Shown here piece after piece: positions 1 through 7,132 of a stretch of DNA of 11,905 nt (its first letter is position 1; every line of letters starts with the position of its first letter). The notes beneath the pieces are model-generated. The model was given only the letters and a program-made list of their open reading frames with translations, was not told the DNA's origin and searched no databases. Source of the DNA: Parelusimicrobium sp031549165 (GTDB lineage: Bacteria; Elusimicrobiota; Elusimicrobia; Elusimicrobiales; Elusimicrobiaceae); NCBI GenBank assembly GCA_031549165.1, contig JAVBQE010000145.1, positions 1 through 11,905 on the forward strand, given 5' to 3'. The translations under genes and the position numbers were made by a program.

Positions 1-3000
1 AAGCAGATGACAGATCTCCTCGCCAAAGAAAGCGGCGTCAAGCAAAGCGATGACGCAAATGGTTTTGGCCCCCGCGTGCTGTCCAGCCTAAGAGTAGTAG
101 CCAAAATATTTGAGGGCGCCGCCCGAGAAGGCCGCACCGAATTAAGCGCAAGCGAAGCGACGCGCGTCCAAAGCGAAGTCTTGCACCTAGTCAAAAACAA
201 CCAGGGCTACAAACTCAACAGCGCCACCAACAAAATGGAAGGCGGCATCAGCAGCTATGCCGAACAAGGCCTAAAATATTTAGAAAAAAAATACGGCGTA
301 GAAACAAAAGTAAGCCCCGGTAAAAATATAAAAACCGGCGAAAAAACCGACATAGACGCCGCCACAAAAATCAACAAAAACGTCTACCACAGCCAAACCT
401 TTGACTTAAGCACAAGTTCCAGAATATTAAGAGCCACCGGCCAGGAAAATACTTTTGTAGGCAAAGCGGTAAACGGCGTTAAGAGCACTGTTGAAAATAT
501 CTTAAGCAAAATAAGCACCAAACAGGCGGCCAAAACTTCCGAAATGAAGGCTGCGCCTACAGCATCCAGCAACAGCGGTTTTAGAACATTTATAGAAGAA
601 GGTTTAGACGCAGGCGCGACACAAGGCAAGAGCGCAAACCAAAACCTTATCGCCTCTGCCATCAAAGACGGTTTGCTTGACGATATGTATTACGACGAAG
701 CTTTAGGCCGCTGGATTAAGGCGGACAAAGACGGCGGTTTTGACGCAGGCTTTGACAGCTGGTACAGAGGCGGCGGCAATGACGGCCCTTCCGGCGCAGC
801 AGGCACGTCCACACAGGTTAAACCCGCAGTAACTCCGCAGGGCGTAAGAGTTACCGAAATGGCGCCCGGCGTGATAAGATATGACGTTAATGTTGAAATA
901 AACGGTTTACAAAACACTGCAAAGCCCGCGGTTACAAGCGAAGCTAAAGCTCCTGCCATGCAGGAAAGAGCAGGCAATTTTGTGGGTGATTTAACGCCTG
1001 AGCAGATGGCGCTTAAGAAAGCCGAGCAGGCTGCGCACTGGCAGGAATACCAGGCGAAATTAGAACGCATCAGACAGTCCATCCAAAACGCAAAGAATGG
1101 TTTTATAGACCAGCACTTTGCCGAAGCCAGGATTTATATGACAGATGCTGACATAACAGCCGCAGCCCGCGCCTTGCAGGCCCGCGCAGACGGCGCCTTC
1201 AGCGTGTCCGGCGTGCAGGCCCCGATAGGCTTCGGCTTCATCCATTATGTAAACCAAATAAAAGCTTACCAGGCCGCCAAAGACGCTAAAGACACATATA
1301 TAAAAGGTTTAAAATGGCTCCGCTCCGAAACCGAGTCCAAAGCCTCCGCCGCCAAAACTTTAAAGGATAGATTTTTAGACAGCATAGCCGGCGCCATAGT
1401 AACCACCCAGTTTACCCTTAAGGGCGCAATAACCAAGGTAGGCACAGCAATAGCTTATGTAAAAGCGCAAAACAGACAGAGAGAGCAAGGTGCCCGCGCA
1501 GCCTACGCCAGCGCAAGCAGCGACTCTGCGGACGGCGAAGGTGCGTTTGACGCCTACAAATCTGGCAGCTACAACAGCGGCGCCATCACCGACGTTATTA
1601 AAGTGGCAGCCCTTGTAATCGGCAACAGCGCTTCCTTAAAAAGCTTTGACGCAAGCGCTTTGCCCCAGATAGACAAAGCCACAAGAAAAGCCCAAAAATT
1701 AGCCGAAAGCAGAAGCGCCGCGCTCAATACATTAAGCTTCGGCATAAACCTGAACCCCGCGTTCTACGCCATAAGAAAACTCCTCACCAAAAAAGTAACC
1801 CCCCAGTCCACCGAAGAAGATTTAAGGACCGAAGCCGAGAAGGCTGGCATACAGGCGGACAAAGCCTCTGCAGGCAAATTAGTTAAAGCCTTAAAAACCG
1901 CAGAAGCCAAAGCCAGACAGGAGTATGTGGCTAAGGTTATTAATGCGCCTAAAGCCAACATATTTAAGAGAGTTGCGCAAGGCGTAGTCAACAGAGTCAT
2001 GATTGTCATAGGCAAGCAGATAAGCAAGGCAAAACAGAACAATGCTTTGTATAAAGATATTTATATGGAGAATGTGAGAACCGAGCTTGCTAAGCTGACA
2101 GATGTTTCCGCCAGGATAAGAAACACTTTCTATGATTCCATAACCAATGCGCTGGACGCAAGACGCGTTGTTATAAGAGCGCCCAAACTTAACAGAAGCG
2201 ACCTTAAACCCTACATGTCCACCGGCAACGTGCAATACTTAACTGTGGATATAGACTTTAACAGCCCCGATCTTTCTTCCCAGCTGCTTGCCCGCATTGC
2301 AGAGTACACAAAAACACAGCATTTCACCAAAGACGACGGCGTAACATATTCTAAGAAAATAATTAACTTAGACGAGTTCTACGGCGCGCCCACTTCCGAT
2401 ATGGAAAAGAAGCTTATGGACACCATCCTTTCCAAACAGGCTAACGAAGTGTCCATGAGGCAGATTGAGAAGAATAAAAAGGCTAAGGATTATTCCATAA
2501 GAATCCCCGTAATCTTTAAAACGAAGAGCAATACAAAGATTCTTATGTCCGCTTATTCGGACAAGCCTATAAAGATTGCCGATGATGAAATTTTGGTTAT
2601 AGACTCTTTCGGTAACATATATATAGGGCTTAAGAACCAGCAGTCTGTATTTAACAACGGTAACGGCACAGAGAAGAAGTATGCCAACTACCTTTTTAAC
2701 AGGCAGGTAAAAGTTGTTATGCCCGCGGCCGAAGGCGTGTTGCTGCCCTCAGTGTTTATTGAAAAAGTCCCCAGCGTAAAGCTTGCTCTTAACTTAGGCT
2801 TTACAATCATGGGCTACTCCAGCTTAGGCAGATTTTTAAAGCAGTCCATTAAGCAGGACTTTGGAAGTATTTTAGGAAGCGACAGCGCTGTTAACACGCT
2901 ATCCACAGTGTCTGCCAATGTTATTTACCTAATGAACTTTATGAGCCTTATCGCTCCTAAAATATTCAGAGGCGCGTCTATTGATACTATCGCTAAAAGA

Positions 3001-6000
3001 GGCGTGCAGGCGGTTATATTAGGCTTGTTGCTGCCGATAGTTACAGGCATGTACGGCGCGGCGTTTGCACCGTCTTTCATAAAGCTGGGCGCGGTTATCG
3101 GCTCTTTAATACTTGTAGGTTCGGGCGCAGCGTTCTTACAGCAGAGCACCAACCCTATAGGCGCTAACATTTTAACTAACAGAGACACTAAGGCTGTTAC
3201 AATGCACGGGCAGCTTTATAAATCTATAGGTTCTTCTATAGCTTACTTAGGCGCGGCGGTTTCCATGTCCTTCTTTAACTGGACGGGTATGTTTGTAATA
3301 CTCGCTGTCCCCGCGCTGTGGGCCTTAAGGCAGATGGACATTACGGACTTTAATAACCCCGGCGTAAGCGAAATATCCACGCTCTTTAATCCCGTTGTTA
3401 AAGAGGGCGTTACCGAGCTGGGCGAGCCTGTTAAAAAAGAAGGTTTAGGCAAACTGATTTTCGGTAATGCAAAGGTGCGCTCCATGTTCTTCGCGCTCGC
3501 CCTTATGTGCGGCGCGGAAATGACCATCAGCGTAGCCGGCAGAGACTTAGTTAAATCCGCATTCAGCTTAAAGAGCGAACACGCGGTGGCAGAACTGCTG
3601 ATGACATGGCTTATCACCTTCGTTCCTGTGGTGGCAGGCAGATACTTTGGCGGTATTATACAGGATAAATTTAAAAATAAGGTAGCCAACATCAGCTCCA
3701 GAATTTTACTTACTTCTAACGTGCTTGCTTTGGGCGGGGCATCACTTATTTTCGCGCTTAACTTTATGGTATTGCCTGCGGCACTAAACGCGGCGCTCTC
3801 TACGCTGGGCCTGGTAAGCGCAATGTTGGGCTTTGCTAATGCCTTCTCACTCGCATTCAATGACATGAAGGACTATGACAAAAATGTCCTCGGCGGGAAA
3901 TATACAAACCAGATGGGCACAATATCTACGCTGGCGCTTTTAGGCTGCGCGGCGTTGCCCTTTATCGCCAGCTTGTTTGAAAACACATATGGCGTGATAG
4001 GCGGCCTGGCGGTGCCTATGGTGGCGCTGGTAATTTCCTCCACGCTAAATACAAAGTCTCTCCTAAAAGGTTTTAAGAGTTACAATAACAGAGAAGATAA
4101 ACGCAGCCAGTGGCAGGGCAGAGATAAGACGGCAAAAGACAGCCAGGCAAAGAAATCTACCGGCGGCTCCGGCACGCTTAACATGTCGGTTTTCTTTGGT
4201 TTAGATATCCTTTTAATAAAGGGGCTTAAAAAACTTTTTACCAAAAAAGTTAAAGCAGAATCTGCGGAAGAAGCTCTAAGCGAAACAGAAAAAGAAAGAA
4301 GAGCGCTGGATAAAGCAGCAGAAAAACGCATAGGCGAAATTTTAGAAGGTGCAGAAAAAGGCGCGCGGCAGGACTATGTTAAATATTTAAGAGATACATA
4401 CCTCCGCTCAGGCATGACCGCTACAGAAAAACTCGTCCTGCGTGCAACTCTGATGGGCCATAAACTCAATAACATCATTTATAACATTTTTACTTTAGGT
4501 AAAAAAGCTGCGCCGCATGTAAAGGCAAATAACGCTAAATATCAAGAAATACTAATGTCGCACGTGGAAAAAGCGTTGAAGGAAGAAGGGGCGCTTTCGC
4601 AGGACATAAAAGAAAGCGTTTTAGCCGCCATGAAGAGTGATATCGCAGCTAATAAAGTAACAATCAAAGCTCCCCAGCTGCGCCTGAGCGACTGGAAGCC
4701 CTTTATGCGCACCGCCAACGTGGCCTACATGACGCAGGAGGCGGGCTATAACAAAGACCCCAGGGATTTGTTCCTTGACCGCGTGGAAAGGTTTGGTAAA
4801 AAACATGCTGCCTTAGATGCAGAAGGTACATTTAAATATGAAAGAACAATCATTAATATTGACGACATAGACGTAGCCGACAGCCCAGAAAAAGAACAGA
4901 AGCTGCTTAACAGCCTTAAGTCCAAACAGGCTAACGAAGTTGTAATGCAGCAAATTGAAGGCAAGAACAAGCCCAAAAAATACACAGAAAGAATTCCGGT
5001 TATTTTTAAAATGAAGGACCATACTAAAGTTCTAATGTACGCTTACTCGGACAGCAAAATAGATCTTGCCAAAGGTGAAACATTGAAAGAAGATGAAATT
5101 GTTGTTATAGATTTCAACAGCAACATATATATAGGTAAAAAAGGAGAGCAGTCCACTCACGAACCAAACTCTCCCGAGCAGAAATTTGCAGATTATATGT
5201 TTGATAGAGACGTAAAAGTAGTCATCCCTTCCAAGGGAGGGCTGTTGCTGCCTACAATATTTATTGAAAAAGTGCCTAACAAGAAAAACACTATCAACTG
5301 GGCCTCCACGGTAATGGGGGACTCCAGCATTGGCAGGTTTTCCGGCGACTCTATTAAAGAAGATTTTAATAAAGAAGGCAGCTCTATCTTTAAAAACAAT
5401 GACAGCGCTAGCGTGTGGAGCCAGGCTGCATCCAGCATTATTTACGGTATGGGCTGGGTTACTATGCTGATTCCTACATCATGGTCTTTGGTCAAAATTA
5501 AAATGATAGGTATAATAACAATGATCCAGGGTTTTGCCTCCGCTATTTTCTTAGGCGGCATGAGCGGCGGTTTATTTAATACCTTTGAGGCTAACCTGTG
5601 GAACTTTGGTATCTTATTATACACTCTTGCCTCTGTCGGCGCCGGACAGGCGCTCTTGCAGCAGAGCACAAATCCATTGTCTGCGAAATTGATTAAAGGC
5701 CAGGATAAAGAGAAAAAAATAACCAGAAGAAACTCGGACGAGGCCTCCATGCGCGTGCAGATTTATAAGGGCGTAGGCTCTTCTCTTGCCTACGGCGGCG
5801 CAGCTTTCGGTGTCGGCGTGGTGGGTAGCTGGTCTTTAATGTTTGTGTTAATCGCGCTGCCTGCGATATATACTTTATACAGAGCTCTTATTACAGACTT
5901 TAATACCCCTGGTATCAGTGAGGTGTCATCTCTTTTTAACCCGAAAGTCACAGAAGGCGTTGTAACATTTGGCAAGCCCGCTAAAAAGGGCAGTATCTTA

Positions 6001-7026
6001 AAGGCGATGAACCCGTTTAATAATGATAAGCTCCTTAGCCCCATAACCAATACATTCTGGGCGCTCTTCCTTATATGCGGCGCGGAAATGGCGTTTAGCA
6101 CTTCAGCCAAAAAAATGGTCGTTGCCGCCTACCCCGCTCTGCAGAGCGATGTGCCGTGGCTGGTAATCGGCATTGCGTGGCTGCTGGGCTACGCACCTGT
6201 GCTTTTCGGCAGAATGGGCGGTATGAAGTTACAGCAGAACCTTAAGCATAAAATGTTGAATATCAACCCTAAAATAATGCTTTATTCCACGATAATGTCT
6301 GTCGGCGGTTCGCTGCTTATTTTAAACCTTAACCTACTGCCTGTGCCTTCATTTATCAGCGGGCCCGTGTCACTCACGGCGCTTCTGCTTACGGTGCTGG
6401 GTTTTGCAAACGCATTCTCCATAGCATTCAACAGCATGAGCAAATATAATGAAGAAAAGTTGGACAATGCATACGACACAGGCAAGCTCTCCACCCTTGC
6501 CACTATAGCATGCGCTATTTTCCCTATAGTAGGCACTATGTTTAACAACTGGTTTGGCATGCTGGGTCTTTTAACTGTACCCACAGTAGCATTTTTATCA
6601 TCAGTATTTATGAACAGAAAACTACTGGCGCAAGGCTTCGGCAAAGTGTCTCCTAACGATTCTGCAGAGAAAATAGCCGCAAGCAAAGAGATAGGCAGCT
6701 TTATGAGCTATTTAAAGACGTCCTGGAAATTAAAAGTATCCACGGTGCTCTTTGCTATTCTTGTACTGGCAAAGCCTGCCCACCTCATTTTCGGTAGTGC
6801 TGAAGAGGCTGCGTCCCCTGTTAAACCCACAGAGGCCCCTGCAAAGGATATCCCTGCCTCGGATAATGCCCCCGCGCCTGCAAATACTTTTAACTGGGAA
6901 GATTATTTTAAATCCCCCGTCAACACGCAGGACGGCTTCTTCGTCCCGCTGTCCGAGGGAAAGCCTACAGATACAAACTCAAATGCCCCTGGTTTTTACG
7001 TTCTTAAACCCGCCGAGGCGAAATAA
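1..7026 (+). CDS. Giant membrane protein with two tandem soluble-domain + MFS-like modules (5' end probably outside window)
   Basis: I do not recognise this protein as a named family. Frame +1 is open from base 1. The first ATG is at base 7, but only six bases precede it and no ribosome binding site is visible, so the true start may lie upstream. Residues are numbered from that ATG. Residues 1-576 are soluble, rich in Ala, Lys, Ser and Gly, with no convincing membrane helix; a Gly/Pro-rich low-complexity stretch lies near 250-320. Two homologous modules follow, at about 577-1366 and 1395-2216. Each has a 330-370-residue soluble part and about 12 hydrophobic helices, with a long loop between helices 6 and 7, as in MFS transporters. 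A further helix (about 2244-2263) and a Pro/Ala-rich tail of about 75 residues end the protein. If both modules have the usual MFS topology, the soluble domains are cytoplasmic and the tail periplasmic. Transport is inferred from fold only; substrate is unknown. A sensor or scaffold role is equally possible. Confidence 0.85.
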   Translation, partial: KQMTDLLAKESGVKQSDDANGFGPRVLSSLRVVAKIFEGAAREGRTELSASEATRVQSEVLHLVKNNQGYKLNSATNKMEGGISSYAEQGLKYLEKKYGVETKVSPGKNIKTGEKTDIDAATKINKNVYHSQTFDLSTSSRILRATGQENTFVGKAVNGVKSTVENILSKISTKQAAKTSEMKAAPTASSNSGFRTFIEEGLDAGATQGKSANQNLIASAIKDGLLDDMYYDEALGRWIKADKDGGFDAGFDSWYRGGGNDGPSGAAGTSTQVKPAVTPQGVRVTEMAPGVIRYDVNVEINGLQNTAKPAVTSEAKAPAMQERAGNFVGDLTPEQMALKKAEQAAHWQEYQAKLERIRQSIQNAKNGFIDQHFAEARIYMTDADITAAARALQARADGAFSVSGVQAPIGFGFIHYVNQIKAYQAAKDAKDTYIKGLKWLRSETESKASAAKTLKDRFLDSIAGAIVTTQFTLKGAITKVGTAIAYVKAQNRQREQGARAAYASASSDSADGEGAFDAYKSGSYNSGAITDVIKVAALVIGNSASLKSFDASALPQIDKATRKAQKLAESRSAALNTLSFGINLNPAFYAIRKLLTKKVTPQSTEEDLRTEAEKAGIQADKASAGKLVKALKTAEAKARQEYVAKVINAPKANIFKRVAQGVVNRVMIVIGKQISKAKQNNALYKDIYMENVRTELAKLTDVSARIRNTFYDSITNALDARRVVIRAPKLNRSDLKPYMSTGNVQYLTVDIDFNSPDLSSQLLARIAEYTKTQHFTKDDGVTYSKKIINLDEFYGAPTSDMEKKLMDTILSKQANEVSMRQIEKNKKAKDYSIRIPVIFKTKSNTKILMSAYSDKPIKIADDEILVIDSFGNIYIGLKNQQSVFNNGNGTEKKYANYLFNRQVKVVMPAAEGVLLPSVFIEKVPSVKLALNLGFTIMGYSSLGRFLKQSIKQDFGSILGSDSAVNTLSTVSANVIYLMNFMSLIAPKIFRGASIDTIAKRGVQAVILGLLLPIVTGMYGAAFAPSFIKLGAVIGSLILVGSGAAFLQQSTNPIGANILTNRDTKAVTMHGQLYKSIGSSIAYLGAAVSMSFFNWTGMFVILAVPALWALRQMDITDFNNPGVSEISTLFNPVVKEGVTELGEPVKKEGLGKLIFGNAKVRSMFFALALMCGAEMTISVAGRDLVKSAFSLKSEHAVAELLMTWLITFVPVVAGRYFGGIIQDKFKNKVANISSRILLTSNVLALGGASLIFALNFMVLPAALNAALSTLGLVSAMLGFANAFSLAFNDMKDYDKNVLGGKYTNQMGTISTLALLGCAALPFIASLFENTYGVIGGLAVPMVALVISSTLNTKSLLKGFKSYNNREDKRSQWQGRDKTAKDSQAKKSTGGSGTLNMSVFFGLDILLIKGLKKLFTKKVKAESAEEALSETEKERRALDKAAEKRIGEILEGAEKGARQDYVKYLRDTYLRSGMTATEKLVLRATLMGHKLNNIIYNIFTLGKKAAPHVKANNAKYQEILMSHVEKALKEEGALSQDIKESVLAAMKSDIAANKVTIKAPQLRLSDWKPFMRTANVAYMTQEAGYNKDPRDLFLDRVERFGKKHAALDAEGTFKYERTIINIDDIDVADSPEKEQKLLNSLKSKQANEVVMQQIEGKNKPKKYTERIPVIFKMKDHTKVLMYAYSDSKIDLAKGETLKEDEIVVIDFNSNIYIGKKGEQSTHEPNSPEQKFADYMFDRDVKVVIPSKGGLLLPTIFIEKVPNKKNTINWASTVMGDSSIGRFSGDSIKEDFNKEGSSIFKNNDSASVWSQAASSIIYGMGWVTMLIPTSWSLVKIKMIGIITMIQGFASAIFLGGMSGGLFNTFEANLWNFGILLYTLASVGAGQALLQQSTNPLSAKLIKGQDKEKKITRRNSDEASMRVQIYKGVGSSLAYGGAAFGVGVVGSWSLMFVLIALPAIYTLYRALITDFNTPGISEVSSLFNPKVTEGVVTFGKPAKKGSILKAMNPFNNDKLLSPITNTFWALFLICGAEMAFSTSAKKMVVAAYPALQSDVPWLVIGIAWLLGYAPVLFGRMGGMKLQQNLKHKMLNINPKIMLYSTIMSVGGSLLILNLNLLPVPSFISGPVSLTALLLTVLGFANAFSIAFNSMSKYNEEKLDNAYDTGKLSTLATIACAIFPIVGTMFNNWFGMLGLLTVPTVAFLSSVFMNRKLLAQGFGKVSPNDSAEKIAASKEIGSFMSYLKTSWKLKVSTVLFAILVLAKPAHLIFGSAEEAASPVKPTEAPAKDIPASDNAPAPANTFNWEDYFKSPVNTQDGFFVPLSEGKPTDTNSNAPGFYVLKPAEAK
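1735..4104 (+). repeat. Module A of the internal protein duplication (soluble domain + 12-helix MFS-like domain)
   Basis: This is the first copy, about residues 577-1366. Landmarks shared with copy B, in order, are: ARQEYV (636-641), the segment around SDLKPYM (731-737), KQANEV (810-815), RIPVIFK (832-838), DEILVID (860-866), a VKVV...FIEKVP segment (901-922), LLQQSTNP (near 1043-1050 including flanking Phe), ITDFNNPG (1112-1119), CGAEM (1168-1172) and LGFANAFS (1274-1281). Hydrophobic segments lie near 925-944, 967-986, 1000-1019, 1025-1044, 1073-1090, 1093-1109, 1159-1176, 1194-1212, 1232-1254, 1259-1284, 1304-1324 and 1329-1347. The sixth and seventh are separated by about 50 residues. GGIIQDKFKNK (1215-1225), after helix 8, resembles the MFS loop signature G-x3-D-(R/K). 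The boundaries are approximate. Confidence 0.85.
4189..6654 (+). repeat. Module B of the internal protein duplication
   Basis: This is the second copy, about residues 1395-2216, with the same order of landmarks as module A: ARQDYV (1453-1458), SDWKPFM (1561-1567), KQANEV (1640-1645), RIPVIFK (1662-1668), DEIVVID (1696-1702), FIEKVP (1752-1757), LLQQSTNP (1883-1890), ITDFNTPG (1962-1969), CGAEM and LGFANAFS (2131-2138). The best-conserved soluble stretches look roughly half to two-thirds identical by eye, while helices 1-4 are much less alike. At DNA level the longest shared run I noticed is 20 identical bases, 2431-2450 and 4921-4940. A 15-base run is shared at 3508-3522 and 6076-6090. This is an old duplication, not a recent copy. 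B has a small insertion before DEIVVID, and the acidic residue of module A's GGIIQDKFKNK loop is replaced by Gln. Confidence 0.85.
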
Positions 7027-7064
7027 TTTGTAAGAAGTGTAATAGTAAAAAAACTGCAATATTA

Positions 7065-7072
7065 TGTATAAT
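7065..7072 (+). promoter_or_regulatory. Putative -10 element for the OPA transporter gene
   Basis: TATAAT at 7067-7072 is a perfect -10 hexamer, directly preceded by TG, in an AT-rich stretch just after the giant gene's stop. No good -35 is seen at 16-18 bp spacing; TTGTAA at 7028-7033 is too far away. The predicted transcription start is near 7079, giving a leader of about 54 nt. Confidence 0.5.
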
Positions 7073-7082
7073 CAAAAATAGA

Positions 7083-7103
7083 GGCGCACATCGTGTGTGC
7101 GCC
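7083..7103 (+). promoter_or_regulatory. Hairpin between the giant gene and the OPA transporter (leader hairpin or weak terminator)
   Basis: There is a perfect 8-bp GC-rich stem, GGCGCACA (7083-7090) with TGTGCGCC (7096-7103), around a 5-nt loop. Only four Ts (7110-7113) follow, separated from the stem by six bases, so it is a poor intrinsic terminator. If transcription starts near 7079, the hairpin sits almost at the 5' end of the transporter mRNA, where it could protect the RNA or regulate it. It could also be a leaky terminator of the giant gene. Confidence 0.55.
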
Positions 7104-7113
7104 CTATGCTTTT

Positions 7114-7121
7114 AAAGGGAG
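7114..7121 (+). promoter_or_regulatory. Shine-Dalgarno site of the OPA transporter
   Basis: AAAGGGAG ends 11 nt before the ATG at 7133. It supports that start and contrasts with the three downstream genes, which lack a usable Shine-Dalgarno. Confidence 0.65.
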
Positions 7122-7132
7122 ACTACTGACAT

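Noticed and set aside
3243..3866. Long open frame on the minus strand (207 codons) and other antisense frames at 384-665, 690-1082, 1764-2042, 5442-5750, 6282-6686 and 11332-11841
   Set aside because: All lie opposite a strong coding region with clear protein homology or duplicated domains, show no ribosome binding sites that I could see, and encode compositionally biased shadow peptides.
1735..6654. Possibility that the internal duplication is an assembly artefact
   Set aside because: The copies differ throughout at DNA level (longest identical run noticed is 20 bases), carry different insertions and stay in frame, so it is a genuine old duplication.
6752..7033. Overlapping + strand frame of 93 codons at the end of the giant gene
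   Set aside because: The main frame here continues module B into a membrane helix and a coherent tail; the alternative frame is Arg/Pro/Leu-rich without any motif or start signal.
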